Below, piece by piece: positions 1 through 11,885 of a stretch of 64,000 nucleotides of DNA. The position numbers and the translations under genes are program-made. The DNA is from Diphasiastrum complanatum. Lineage: Eukaryota > Streptophyta > Lycopodiopsida > Lycopodiales > Lycopodiaceae. The notes beneath the pieces were generated by a model that had not been told where the DNA came from, did no database searches, and was given only the letters and a program-made list of their open reading frames with translations. The stretch is from positions 42,653,502-42,717,501 of the forward strand of contig CM055104.1 of assembly GCA_029204225.1 (NCBI GenBank), read 5' to 3'. The first letter of the stretch is position 1, and every line of letters begins with the position of its first letter.

Positions 1-186
1 ATGTGCCGTGGTACGGCACCTATATATTTTTTTTACTTGAAAAGGGGCATTTTATGGTTTTTTTTGATAAATAAAAAAAAAAAGTTATGTAGGTGCCGTG
101 GGTGCCGTGGCACTGAAAAGGTACGGCGCCTTTGGCACATGTACCGTACCAGGTGCCGTAACAAGGCACCCGGAACTTTGCAATGA
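1..186. repeat. Cluster of GGTGCCGT / ACGGCACC motifs
   Basis: The 8-mer GGTGCCGT and its reverse complement recur about seven times in 186 bases, starting with a perfect 7-bp hairpin (GTGCCGT/ACGGCAC) in the first 20 bases. The short frame through it has no recognisable protein content. It may be the end of a larger repeat cut by the window edge. Confidence 0.45.
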
Positions 187-1962
187 AGTTTGATCTTATG
201 CCTTTAAAAGGCCCTCATCAGACATACTTTTTCTAGTTTGTGTATTCAAGATGCTGTAGGACATTAACCAAATTAAGAAACAAAACCACTCCAGCTTTTG
301 TTCTCTTTGAACCAGTTCTGAAACAATCATAGTGGAAATGTGTCATAAAACATTTCCCAAGAAGCTTGGCTTTGTGAGTTGGACCAGGTTCTCGTTAGCT
401 CCATGGGTCCACTTCAACAAGCTCTCGATTTACAAATAATACTTGAATTGATAATGCTCGTCTGGTTTAAAGGATTGATGAACACAGCTGTGTGTGGGCA
501 CTTCATTATCCCTTGTACAATCTGTAGTGGCACTCACAAGGAGAAAAAAATTTAGTAAATATTTGAAAAGAAGAACCTTGTACGGAAAGGGGAATATGGG
601 GGCCAATGAATCCGTGGGACCAGTGAAAGCTAGAACTGTCAATGCTTCTCTCTATATCGTCGACCGTAGCATTTAAAACATAACAAGCTACAACCATAGC
701 CTAAGTTTCTGCAGATTAAATTTGAAATGAATAGGAGCCTTTATTCATTTTCTTGAAAGTTGAAACACAAAGACGAAAGGGGGCACTCTGAAAACGACAT
801 CAACCTGGAAAGTATGAGCCGGGAGCTGCCATCCATGGCGTCGCACCATTGCGACAGAGAGACCTAGCTGATCAGGTGCAGCCGCATTCAAGAGTTTCCT
901 GGTACCTTAAAGAATAATGCAGGTGTGTATAGTTGTCAACTGAAAGCTCAAGGTCGATTCTGAATGGTTGCAAGAAAGCACTCCTCTGCTTTTGCTCGAA
1001 TGGTAAACTGGTTGTCCCCTCATCAGATAAGGACCGTGAGGACTCCATGAAACAAATGTAAATGTTTGCTAAGCTTCAAACTGAAAGAGCCGAATTCGGC
1101 CATCATCCCTTGTAGCTATTATACATTTCCAAGATCTAAAAGCATTTCATCTTGTTCAAAACACTTGCCATGTCGCCACACGTCCAACTGTAAGCGTTTT
1201 CAGAACATCGAACCTTCGCAAAACACATAACTACACGTTCGCTGATCTCCTCGCCTTTTTCCTCAAAATATGGCAAGATCTATTGGATTTTTTCAGAACA
1301 CCAAAGTGTCTGAAGAGTGCTAAAATAGATGCACTAGGGCAAAATAATCCTATTGGCACTTTAAATCCTGTGTAACTTTCTTCCATGCTGTTTCCATTGG
1401 TGTCCATAGCACTGGTTGGCGTTAATAGCATTTCCTGAAGGTTCAACTGCCAGTCACATATTGGACCAAGGCATGTCACTGACCCGTTTCTTTTCCTTCT
1501 TTTACACTATGGATTTTCCCTCACTGAGCATGGCCATTGTGTGTTTCAGCTAGCCTAGATTGTCATCTTCCCAACCTCAAGATACTCGTATTTCACAAAC
1601 TGCTGCTGAAGTACAGATTTCTTGCTCAAAATGTAGGGGAAACACAAACTTCCTGACACATTGCAACAAAATAATTTCGTCAGGAGTATGACAGGAAAAC
1701 CAGAAGCCTGCTCGGAAACATTACTCACAATGCTCACGGAGCAACAACAACCAAAGGATGGAATCATCAGCTCCAAGCTGAGGGCAGGTAATATTTTGGC
1801 ATCGAATCAGCATTCAGCAACAGCAGCAATGATCGTTGCATCATGAAAACAGAACGATTCAGACAAACACTCAAACCCTAGCAAGAAACCGATCGAAAGA
1901 ACAAATGCTGGAAGAAAAATAGCAGAGAAAACAATGCCAGCGACAAGAAAAAAAAAACAGAC

Positions 1963-1965
<3 letters not shown>
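187..1965. other. Unassigned, possibly low-copy DNA
   Basis: I recognise no transposon domain here. Two short minus-strand frames (1231-1479 and 1555-1776) have mixed amino-acid composition but match nothing I know. The CT-rich tract on the minus strand at 1966-2059 would suit a plant 5' leader, so a minus-strand gene with exons here is conceivable. I could not assemble one. Confidence 0.3.
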
Positions 1966-2014
<49 letters not shown>

Positions 2015-2023
2015 AATAGACAG

Positions 2024-2059
<36 letters not shown>
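1966..2059. repeat. (GA)n microsatellite, interrupted
   Basis: Two GA runs, about 46 and 29 bases long, are separated by a short unique spacer near 2012-2029. Long Ser-Leu or Arg-Glu frames here are artefacts of the dinucleotide repeat. Confidence 0.95.
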
Positions 2060-2061
<2 letters not shown>

Positions 2062-2519
2062 GCGGGAGGATGGTAAGGCAGCGACGACCTCCGTGGACCG
2101 TAAATATTTTCGGGTTTTTGGCCTATATATCATATATATATATGTATGTATGTATTATGGTCCTTTTCATGATTGTCGAAAGTGATCATTTATTATAATG
2201 AATCAATGTCGATGTCGACGTCGCTGCTTCGTTATTTATTTTTCAATACACGTTGAGAGTTACCTTATATCTTATCAATTCCTGCACCGCAATCTACATT
2301 TCATTTAATGCATTTTTCTTTTGTGATGATGGCCATGCTGCCTCAAAAGTACATTCATGATTCTATGATTTTAGTGAGTATGACAAATGTACCATTAATC
2401 ACCATATTTATTTCTGATACTTTACATTTATGTAACATGATTGTTTATGTTTTTTTAAGTTCTAGTACACCAATCAAGTCCAAAAGTTCAAAACTCTCTC
2501 ATAATTAAAACATAAGTCA
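2060..2519. other. Unassigned AT-rich DNA
   Basis: It contains a TATATATA/GTATGTATGTATG simple tract at about 2126-2157. No gene or domain was recognised. Confidence 0.4.
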
Positions 2520-3000
2520 ATGACATTGGGAGGACTCAGGAGTGGGAACTTGGGTCATGACTCATACCTAGATTTTTGCCCATTGCAATATGCTCTAACT
2601 TTGAGTCTTTGCCCCTTGGTGCACTCACAAGTCACATTGTCACCTGCACAGTCCTCCTCCTTTGACGAGGATAGTTTCAACTTTCTTGCTCGCACAAGGC
2701 TCAAGTGAGCCCTCTCTCTCTCTTCTCTTGCTTTGACAAGGGCATTGTCTTACTAGCATGGGGGAGTGATCCTCCTCCTTTAACAAGAGTAGTTTTTTAC
2801 TGGCAAAAGGGGAGCCTTCTCTCTCCTCTCATGCTTTGACAAGGGTAGTCTCTTACTAGCATGGGGGAGCCAGGTCTCTTACTATTACAGTGTGGTTTTG
2901 ATTCCTATGACCATGGCCACTCACCATGGGCATAAATTGGTCATGGGGGAGTCAGTTCTCTTACTATCACAATGTGGTTTTATGCCCATGGCCACTCGCT
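2520..3000. repeat. Local imperfect tandem duplications (GGGGGAG units)
   Basis: A phrase running from CTTTGACAAGGG through TTACTAGCATGGGGGAG occurs near 2730-2767 and again near 2832-2868. A second phrase, beginning GGGGGAG and continuing through TCTTACTAT to GTGGTTTT, occurs near 2863-2897 and 2946-2980. The units are diverged and noncoding. Confidence 0.7.
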
Positions 3001-3520
3001 CAAAATAAGACATTCAAGATTCTCCCTCTTCCATTTAGTTTTTAAGAACTTTAGTTCACCCGATTAACCTCATTATGTGGTTGAGGTAGCACACCTATCA
3101 TGTCTTTGAGCTCAAACCACAAGGAAATTTGGCACCTAATGATGTTCTCATTGACGAATTCAAAACTTTTCCCTCCCCCGGGTTTCAAGTCCCCTTGTTA
3201 CCCTCGTTAAACTCATTGAGTGGTTGACGGAGCGTGGGGGTAAAAGACAATCATGTCTTTAAGCCCCAAGGGTTTTGACATGTTTGGAGCCTTCTCCTCT
3301 GCTATGTTCCTCCTCCTATCATTGTATGCTAGCATTCATTAATGCTGACATATTTGGAGCCTTATACTTCTTGATTAGGGGTTAACATTATCCATGGCTC
3401 GCTCTCTCTCGCTTAATGCTCTTTCTAAACAATTTCCAATATTGGGCTGAAGGCCCTTTAATTCAGTTGAGGCCTAGTACATTCTCACTATGCATACAAA
3501 GATTCGAACTTGGGTGGGCA
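3001..3520. other. Unassigned DNA
   Basis: Noncoding as far as I can see. Scattered GGGG and CTCTCT tracts look like the neighbouring repeat. No domain was recognised. Confidence 0.35.
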
Positions 3521-3645
3521 AGTGCACACCAAGGGAGCAAGGAGCAAGTGCACACCAAGGAAGCAAGGAGCTTAGCAATCATGATCACACTCCAAGTGCA
3601 CACCCAGAGAGCAAGGAGCTTAGCAATCATGATCATATTCCTTAG
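3521..3645. repeat. Three-unit tandem repeat
   Basis: AGTGCACACC followed by a GCAAGGAGC block starts at 3521, 3546 and 3594. The first unit is truncated (about 25 bp). The second and third (about 48-50 bp) share a tail with TTAGCAATCATGATCA. Confidence 0.85.
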
Positions 3646-4953
3646 ACTTAAAACTAAACCATTAAGTGGTTATGATCTTGATCATTCAAAAAAATTCATT
3701 GCATTATTATAATTTCAAGAAATGTTGGCCTTCTTGAGCACCAATGATCATTTCAGACATAGAGTCTCTCCTATATGGCACACTTTCATTGGTCCATGTT
3801 TCAAAACTAGCTTCCCCCCCTTTCATAATATTTTTAAAGTTCCCACCTTGTGGTACCCGAGGCAACACTCCTCTATCCATGTACGGCAAACTTTAAAGTG
3901 CATTGTTTGGGCACATCTTAAGATCAATGTCAACCTAAAGCATAATGCTTTTGGTTGCAAGGGCCCTCAGATAGGAGATAGGACAAAAAGCCACAACAAA
4001 TTGGTGTACTTATAGTTTGAACCCACCCCGATTCAAATCAACGAAAGAATATGCTTGTTCTTTAAGCTTGTAGTTTTGCATAGGTTTAAACTGTACAAAT
4101 AAACTTGATCCTCAAAATTAGGAGTAAGAAAAGTAACGAAGTTGTCATGGACATTTGTGCAACGTTAGTACACATATATTTCACCTAACTCTAAGTACAT
4201 TGTTTTTCCATACCTTTTAAATAGCATGTAGAAACATTTGAGGACATATTATAGTTTATGAAATTGATGTGCTTTATTTTACGAACATGTTATGAATCTT
4301 GAAGTTCATGAAAAAGAAGTTAGCAAGTGATGCCATGGTATACAAAATAGAAAATTATAGCCAATAGAAAATTTGAGTCACAAAAGAGCAATATCCTTCT
4401 ACTATGTTCAATTGTCGTTCATTTATGGCTCAATCAAACATACTTGCCATAAATTTACAGTCACTTTACTTCATGGAATGGCCATTGAAAATCCATATAC
4501 TACATTGAATGATCAACTTCCTCAAAGTTTGGGAGCGACAATGAGAATCCATTCCTTGGTGAAAGCTCATGTCCAAAACATAAATGTCTCATGTAGAATG
4601 CAAGGAACATAATCACATATTTTACATGTCTTTTCTAGCCCATAGGTTCTTTTGTTACTAGTAAAAAATGTCCCAACTCAAAAGAAATTTATCATATTAT
4701 AAAATGCCACATGAAAGCTATTGCATCAAATTCGACTACCTTTGAGTATGAGTAAGTAGCATCTTAGTCAACTCTTATGTAAGAGACTGAACTTTTGTAT
4801 TAAGGATTGTGTGAAAAAACGCCATCTCTTTCACATTGAAGATTTGGCCATCTTCAATAACTTCAACAAATCAGTCTTTTCTATCTGTCTGCAGAAATAC
4901 ACTGTCTTCGCAACAGTCTGCATAAATGAACTAATTGTCACGCAGTTCGCATT
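3646..4953. other. Unassigned AT-rich DNA next to a Copia relic
   Basis: Short frames at 3722-4015 and 4373-4612 show no known domain. The part nearest 4953 may be the decayed continuation of the minus-strand gag that starts at 5403, but I cannot follow a frame through it. Confidence 0.35.
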
Positions 4954-5403
4954 TTATCCAACTCCTAAAAAAGTCTCTCTATGCTTCAAACCATATCCAC
5001 TTGCATTACAAACACCCTCATCACAATATACATATTGGTCTTGAGAAATGTTACCTTCATGCGAAGAAATACTCCCTTTCTCCATGATCCTTAATTTTTT
5101 ATTGTTGACCCTTGATCCATGAAGTCTTTGGAGAAGCTCCCATGCATTCTTTGCTGATGTAGCACACCTTACTTCATATATGAGGTTATTTGAGACATTC
5201 ACTCTTATGTATGCTAGAGCTTTTCTAGCTCTATTCTCGTAGTTTGCCAAGTCTTGCACTTGATGAGGTTTTGCCTCAATCCCAAGCACAATTTATATCA
5301 TATTATGTTCAAGAAGAAGTGACTTCGTATTCTCCCTCCAAATGAAATAATTAAAAAATGTAAGCCTATCACAACTTCTAAACATAAAACTAGAATGAGA
5401 CAT
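4954..5403 (-). pseudogene. Ty1/Copia gag (UBN2-like) N-terminal fragment, broken
   Basis: This is the start of the capsid-like gag protein of a Copia retrotransposon, which would package element RNA. From an ATG at 5401-5403 the frame runs through a typical gag opening (an N-Y-x-I-W-type motif, here NYFIW) and LLLEHN. A TAA stop at about 5293-5295 then interrupts it, and the same frame continues with ALAYIRVNVSN and NAWELLQRLHGS, the alpha-helical gag core. It ends at 4954. The zinc knuckle and pol are absent. The frame on both sides of the stop is identical, so the stop is a point mutation in an old copy. An LTR with a primer-binding-site relic lies upstream at 6793-7459 on the same strand, but 1.4 kb away, so the link is uncertain. 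Confidence 0.85.
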
Positions 5404-6792
5404 CTTGAATGAACTTGAGTAGATTGGAAAGAACTTGATCACAACTTGACCAAAAATCAAATAGAATGGTTTGCAAACTCTTTTTCCCTTCTAAATAGAC
5501 CATAAGAGTGTTCAACGAAAGAATCTTGGACTCAAATCAAAGAACGATAGGATTTAGAAAAAGATGTATGCATAACCCTACTCACTTTTCAAGATCATTA
5601 TGCAAAGCTTTGAATGAATCCATGACAAACTTGATCAACCTTGATCAACCTCAAATAGAATTTGATACAGCCTATTCTAGTGCCAACTTGCACTCTTTTT
5701 GTGTCTATTAGACTCTCTAAAATCACAAAAAATAGATCACACAAGATCTAGAAGATTGAAATCAAATTATGTGCTAGAATTTTTATTAAGAAATGACCAA
5801 ACTTTCAAAGATTGATATTCCCTCAAATCAAATGTTACAAACACATTTCATCAGTGTTATAAAAAGATTCTAACACCTAAGAATAATTCAAATATAATTC
5901 TCAGTTACTGACAAACAATCTAACTTTCAATTTCAATGAAACTAGCAATCAAAGGCAAGTGAGAAATCCTAACACTACCCATTTCTAAAAAGAATAAACC
6001 TGAATGTTTAGACCTCTATGTGGAGTGCAAAACACACCAAATACAGCAAGTTTTGGTATGAAGTGAAACTTCGAGTAATGTCTTTTCATTTATGTATGAA
6101 ATTATATAAAACATTGTGCCCAAAATTCTAACACATAAGAACTAGCTAGTCATGGAGAAGTGGATATCAAGCACATAACATGACTTGATCTAAGACTTGA
6201 GCTCTGAAAACTTTCTTAATAAAGGTTATAGGAAGATGTTGAACTTGATGAATAGCCTCCAATAGATCTCTTGATGCAAAACAATGTCCTTGTCTTTCAA
6301 GCTCATATTTCGACATATGGCTTCTTGATTCTTCAAGATGCATCGAATATTCATAACATCAACCACTACCTTTGTCACTTCAAATGGCCTACAAAATAAC
6401 AAAGAGAAAAAATATATTGGCTAAAAAACTGATGGTCCTCACCACCAAGCCTCAAACACCAAAAACAATACTTGTTTTGGCAATGTTATGTGACTAGCTT
6501 AATGCTCCACTTGTTGTTTTCCTTGTAGCTCTTTACAACTTTGAGAACATCTTATAATGAGTTGCACAATCCTATAAATGCTTTTAGATTTACCTTGGCC
6601 TCCTACCAAAGTATCTTCATCTTCAGGCACACCAAATGCAAAATCTTGCACTTCTACTGTTGATAATCCTCAATCTTGCACTTCTAGTGTTGATAATCCT
6701 CAAGCTTGTGGATTCCGGTCTGACTTCTCTTTGAAACAAATGAAAAATGCTTTAAAATGACCTATATGAAAGTTTAATGAAGCCTTAAGAAA
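5404..6792 (-). other. Probable retroelement leader region, no coding seen
   Basis: This lies between a gag start (5403) and a primer-binding-site-like sequence (6793-6804) on the minus strand, where a retrotransposon leader would be. It is AT-rich. A 30-bp tandem duplication starting AATCTTGCACTTCTA sits at 6642-6703. I recognise no other feature. Confidence 0.35.
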
Positions 6793-6804
6793 GATCTAAT
6801 ACCA
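6793..6804 (-). promoter_or_regulatory. Degenerate primer-binding site (TGGTATTAGATC)
   Basis: On the minus strand TGGTATTAGATC directly follows an LTR-like end (AACA). The plant consensus complementary to initiator Met-tRNA is TGGTATCAGAGC, so three positions differ. It marks the 5' LTR boundary of a minus-strand retroelement. Confidence 0.6.
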
Positions 6805-7459
6805 TGTTAAAATTTTTCAACAATGAGCATAAGCTGGCAAGCTTGATTCTACTTAAAGACCACAAAATGCAATGAGCCACAAAATCACACTACAGCTTCA
6901 TTACATCACCAAGATTTTTAAGGTTCAATTCAAGCATTTCGCAAGAGCTCTACATATGATCAACAATAATCTTCATTCATATGCCCATACACAGTACATA
7001 AGAAAGATCACACTACTAGCTAATGAAGTAATAGCCTCTTCCTCTCCTGCTATCCCTCCACAATAAAACAAATGAGAAGTGCAATGAAGGAATGTTATCT
7101 CTATTCCAATAATGAAAATGAATGGTTTAATCCCTATTTACATGAAGTATGGAGGGTAAGATTACCCTCCAAACCTTGATCTAATCTGCAACTTACATTA
7201 TCCTAGCCTTACATTGTCACCAATGGTCAAGATGAGACATTGGTAAATGTAGCCAATAGAATCTTTGTAGCACTCCAAAGAGATAAATTGAGGCTGAAGT
7301 TTGCACAATGTTATCCTCCTAAGTTGGCCTCACATATTGGCGTAATTTGACATTTTAAAATACCATGTGGACAAACTCCCCTAATGTGAACAATACCACA
7401 TTTGCCTAAGTTTAATATTTGCAATCTTGGCCTAAGTTGCCATTTGCAAATCTTTGACA
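6805..7459 (-). mobile_element. LTR, family A (minus orientation)
   Basis: Reading the minus strand, the sequence starts TGTCAAAGATTTGCAAATGG and ends TTTTAACA next to the primer-binding-site relic, about 655 bp. Its first 200 bp match the plus-strand LTR at 17275-17513, including a shared TGTGGTATTGTTCACATTA stretch. That match defines the family. Ends follow the TG...CA rule, but the start is inferred from homology. Confidence 0.7.
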
Positions 7460-7954
7460 AAGGCGACTACTAAGAACATGTCATGTCTTAATCTGATTTG
7501 TAAAGTACAAACTAAGCATTCTTTTAATCAGTTAGCCATATGTATATATCCAATCGATCAATCGAATATCTAGAGCGCGATTATTTGTTCTTTCTCTCTA
7601 TTATCACAGAGCATTGTTTCAGAAAGAATGCAATTATGTCTGCATTCAAACTTGTATTTATTCATGACTGAATATTCCATGTTCCAGTAATCTAGGTCGT
7701 TGTTTGTGTGACTAATAGTCTGTGTTGATTGCAATGCTCTAAAATCCACACTATTATGCTTCCGCAATCAAAACTATAAATCAGTATAACTTCATGCATG
7801 GCTACAAAATCAATTGTGTCGATCCAGTGACTTCAAAGCTGTGATCAAGTAGGATGGTCTTCGAACTATCGAAGTCGGCCTGAATCCGGTAGACGTATTT
7901 TCATGCGTGCTTAAGTGCCATCTTTTAGGATCATGATTGTTGGAGGATGTGTCC
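7460..7954. other. Unassigned spacer between two LTRs
   Basis: No coding potential or recognisable repeat. It lies between the family A LTR and the LTR of a Copia tail at 8227. Confidence 0.35.
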
Positions 7955-8227
7955 TGTGAGAGATTATGCAAATGCCAACTTAGACCAATATTATAGAGGT
8001 TCTATATGGACATGATGAAGGTATTGTTAAGCCGCCGAATGTTCGCATCGACTATTTGAGTTGATATATTAGCCAAATAGTCGGTGCCAGCCGAATAGTC
8101 GATGTCGGTTGAGTCACATAACATTGTCATCGATTCTTTTGTATTTCTGTAGACATATTTACATACAACAAATGAATGGATCTAGATTAGCAATGAGATA
8201 AGGGATGGAGAGGATAAAATCCCAACA
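7955..8227 (-). mobile_element. 3' LTR of a Copia element, truncated, joined to a family A scrap
   Basis: On the minus strand TGTTGGGATTTTATCC begins at 8227, just after a purine-rich stretch that follows the RNase H tail, as expected for a 3' LTR start. Around 8035-8110 several copies of an ATAGTCGRTG-type motif form short repeats, probably in U3. At the far end, 7955-8000 on the plus strand starts TGTGAGAGATTATGCAAATG, matching the start of the family A LTR at 17275. The LTR is therefore truncated against a family A fragment. Confidence 0.6.
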
Positions 8228-8709
8228 CCCTTCTTGAATTAGAATCCCTGAATACATTGACTTTAAGATTCAAGATAGCACAAAAGTTCTTGTGTGCTTC
8301 CTGATTTAACCCCTTTGTAAAAATATCAGCTGCCATGTACTAGGTTCTGCAAAATTTCATACTTACCTCCTTGTTGAGTATTTTGCTCCTCATGTAGAGG
8401 TACTTAATCTCAATGTGCTTGCTCCTAGAGTGAAATCTAGGATTGATCGATAATGCAATAGCACTCTGATTGTCACACTGAATAATTGTTGGGGCAGTTT
8501 GTCTGAGACCAATGAATTACTCAACCAAATTGTCTCTTTAGTAGCTTGAGAGGCTGCAATGTATTAAGACTCTGTTGACGACATTGCAATGGAGGTTTGC
8601 TTTCAAATATTCTAGGAAATTGGACCATTATTGAACAAGAAGACAAATCCAGAAGTTGATTTCCTGGCATCGACATCGCCTACCCAATTTGCATCTGTAT
8701 ATCCATGAA
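8228..8709 (-). pseudogene. Copia RNase H C-terminal tail, broken
   Basis: This is the last domain of a Copia polyprotein, which degrades RNA in RNA-DNA hybrids during reverse transcription. In order on the minus strand I read a GYTDANWVGDVDARKSTSG block, an altered S-S-T-E-S segment, then in another frame CDNQSAIALSINPRFHSRSK and YMAADIFTKGLN, all typical of Copia RNase H. Several stops and at least one frameshift break it. It abuts the LTR start at 8227. The upstream side stops abruptly near 8709, so RT and everything before it is missing. Confidence 0.85.
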
Positions 8710-10735
8710 CGGTAACCATAATTGTAACAAGAATGGTTTCATACTATAAGTATTGTGAGCAGACACTTCTTGTATTTTAATATTTGATTTTGACGAAATT
8801 TTCCATCCCACGTGGCATTTCTTATAGGGCCCTTTTGTAATCATGAACTCTTGTAATGGTTGACAGATCCCAAAATCAATTGTAAGTGTAATGATTGTGA
8901 CCTCATAAACTGACTGATTGCATCTCGGTAAGGTCATTCATTGTTTAAGCCAAATTTATTTTAATCAATAATTGACATATTTAAGAAAATTTGAAAAAAA
9001 TTCAGCTTACATAATTGGGACTTTCAAATTCTATTTGATATGGACTAGAATTGTGAAAATTGATTTCCATCATCGAACTCTCAATTTCATTGTTATCAAT
9101 CCAAATCGAAATGATATCTATATATATGGCATCAAGTCCACATGTAGTGATTTACAAAAAGATTAACTTTTTTACGTAAACTGCCTAACTAAACTGAAAA
9201 ATTGCTTCTTAAGAAAACTGTACTCATGCATGAAATTTCACCATCCAAACTATTGTAACACCTAGTACCATGTTCCTAGACATGAAAAGTGACTTAACAA
9301 TGATTTTTCCACAGACATGCACAACTATTGCTTGACTTTTTGACATGCAATTAGAACATTCCGATATTTTGCCAATTTCTGAACAAAAAATTTCCAAACT
9401 TTTGACAATCATAACTTTTGCTATAGAGCACCAAATTGAATGTTGTAAAGCATAGTATGAGGGTAGGTTAGCAAGATGCCTTCTACATCACCCTAGGTTA
9501 TATTGTCCACATGTGTGAGCTGTTAGGCTAGAAAAACCAGTAGGAGGATGCACTTTTTAAAGGAGGATTTGTCAAAAATCACATCTACACTTGCATGACA
9601 TTAAATAGACATTACAATAGATTTATTCATGAGATATTAGTAGAAGCTTTAATCAGGTCCGTCAAAGGTCTGTAGGCTCAAATCAACCAAACATTGTTTT
9701 CTAGGAGGGCGCCTACCAAGCAAGGTTTGGTATTTTGTTGACTAAGCCTCCAAGCACCAAAATAGGTGCATGAAGGCTTGAATCAAAGGTAATTCAACCT
9801 ATCTGCACCTCTAAGAACATGCATGCAAAGCTTTACAAATAGCAATTGACTCAAACTCCCAAAATAGTGAGAGAAAAAAAAACCATATTTTCTACTTTTT
9901 GGCATGTTCTGATGGATCATAACCACATGCAAGTGCAGTCATATCTTGACTATTGTAATTTGACCTCATGAAAGCATTGAATGTTCTGATTATACTCAGT
10001 ACTAACTCTTACTAATTGATTTTAGCCAAACATCAAATTTGCCCATAATGTGATCTTGATCTATTATTGACCATATAACTAGCATGCAATTAGAACATGT
10101 CATAATGACTGAAAAACAGGCTTTGGTACTAGTGAAAAGGGATAACATTAGATACTATTAGAGAGAGAAAATCTCCTCCTCTTTCTACTTTATTTTGCTT
10201 GCATTTGATCATGTTATAGATGGTGAATGCTTGTATTGTTTTTGTTAATCATGCTCTCACATTCAAGCACAGCCATTGGCACACGCATTCTCCACATTTA
10301 GTTCACAAAACTAATATGCACAAGATCCACATTCAAGAAAAATAAGTGTTAGATCCATACATCCCAATAAGTGATCATCAAGATCCATAGGTAGGGCTTT
10401 GAATACATTGTTTAGCTCCCTTGAGAAGATCGACCTCCAGAGGAGAAGATGTAGAACCATTGATGCTTAGATTAACCAAAAAAGATTATGATTTAGAGCC
10501 ATTCATGTCTGTCGGGGAAACAAAATGGATTGAGTCCGTGGTGGTCAGACGGGTCAAAACAATCGGATCGGAACGATCCTACTACTACTTGAAGACAGTG
10601 GTCGACTAATACCCTTGGTGCGTGCACTACTACTACAATAGGCAAACACAAAATAGAGTTTGATTGTGAAAGTAGAAGAGTACACAGTCAGACAAATCAA
10701 TTAGAGAGTCAAAAAGGAGCGAAAAGCATCCAATA
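8710..10735. other. Unassigned AT-rich DNA
   Basis: Two kilobases with only short random frames, for example 10421-10609 on the plus strand, whose protein matches nothing I know. No LTR boundary, domain or long repeat was recognised. Confidence 0.4.
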
Positions 10736-11232
10736 CTAACAAAATCTGAACGCAAAATCATCTCCATACCAGATGCATAGGTCCATCGTAGCTCGGATGT
10801 ATCTCATGACTTTGAGAAGAGCCTTACAATGTATGATTCCAGGATTAGACATGAACTGGCTTAATGAGCTAACTGCAAAAGCAATGTCAGGTCTTGTATA
10901 GACCATTACATACATGAGAGAGCCGAGTATCAATTGATACATTTCTCATTTGCTCCTTTTCCTCGCTTTGTCTGAGGACATTGGTCCTTCCACAGTCATA
11001 GTTTTCCTTGAATTCGGTAGAGATATACTCTCCACCGTTGTCGGATCTTAGGGCTTTGAACTTCTTACCAGTTTCTTTCTCTACACTCTCCTTGAATATT
11101 TTGAAACAATTGAAAGCTTCTGATTTCTTCCTAGTAAAGCACACCATTGTCCTTCTGGAAAATTCATCAATAAAAGTGATGAAGTACTTTGCATCCTTTA
11201 ATGACGAATTCTACATTGGGCCACAAATGTAA
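10736..11232 (-). pseudogene. Copia pol relic: integrase core fused to RT C-terminus
   Basis: Reading the minus strand from 11232, SLKDAKYFITFIDEFSRRT and ALRSDNGGEYISTEFKE are the integrase core around the first two catalytic Asp residues. Near 11000 the sequence jumps to a region that ends a Copia RT (LILGSLMYVMVYTRPDIAFAV and MSNPG). The third catalytic residue, the integrase C-terminus and most of RT are missing, so an internal deletion of well over 1 kb joined the two parts. The integrase part closely resembles the copies at 38214-38711 and 60006-60437, so all three belong to one Copia family. Confidence 0.88.
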
Positions 11233-11415
11233 GATCTTTGCTAGCTTCTTTATTATGTCATAGTTTTTTTCGGTATGTGATTATGAAGAAAGATTCTTTA
11301 TCAAAAGGATTTTGAAAAGACAAAGCATCAAGACTCAAGTATTCAGGTGATCAAGTTTGCAACAAGTTTCTCAACATATGTAGCACACACCAACTTCCAA
11401 CCTCAATATTACTTT
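11231..11415 (+). repeat. Inverted partner of 14510-14690
   Basis: It reads, with about 80% identity by eye, as the reverse complement of 14510-14690. Shared blocks include GCTAGCTTCTTTATTAT, TGTGATTATGAAGAAA, AGACTCAAGTATTCA and TTTCTCAACATATGTAGCAC. It starts where the Copia integrase relic ends. Confidence 0.75.
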
Positions 11416-11438
11416 TAGATGGGGTAGATGAGAGAAAA

Positions 11439-11885
11439 TATAGAACAAGCTTTGTGTTTCTACATTTGTCTTATGTTGGTGAGGCTATTGATCGTGTTAA
11501 TATTGTTGAGAATAGGTTGTTAAGTGAGGCCTTAAATGACATGTGATCACATGTTTCCTTGTTTGAAAGAAAATTGAGTGCAAGTTTTTTGAGTGGCTTT
11601 GCTAAAAATTGTTTTGTACATACTTCACTAGAAGCCTTATCTAGGGATGAGGTGAGACCCATAAAATTTGTTTTTATAGGATGTAATGGCAATATTAAGG
11701 GGGAAATAAGTGTGGTTGAAGGTAATATCTTTGTAAGTCCAAGTATTATTGATTTTCAAGATGCTTATGATGTTGAATCATTAGCATATTCATTATCTAA
11801 TGTAAGGAGTGTACCTAGGGAGAGTATTTTAGTTATCATGAGCTCAAAATTTCTAGAATTTGATCACCCTAAGGGAAATCTTTAA
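11439..11885 (+). pseudogene. Retroelement internal ORF fragment of unknown function (copy 1)
   Basis: The 108-codon frame at 11559-11885 shares strings such as FLSGFAKN, FVHTSLEALSRDEVRPIKFV and GNIFVSPSI with the frame at 16046-16486. DNA homology begins earlier, near 11439. The second copy lies just upstream of a polypurine tract and LTR, so this is probably internal retrotransposon sequence. I recognise no domain. This copy lacks the charged 35-residue insert (rich in Glu, Lys and Arg) found in the other, and ends at a local stop before the tandem array at 11886. Confidence 0.6.

Noticed and set aside
1807-2185. Open frames with Ser-Leu or Arg-Glu repeats
   Set aside because: They are translations of a GA/CT microsatellite; the same holds at 15087-15428.
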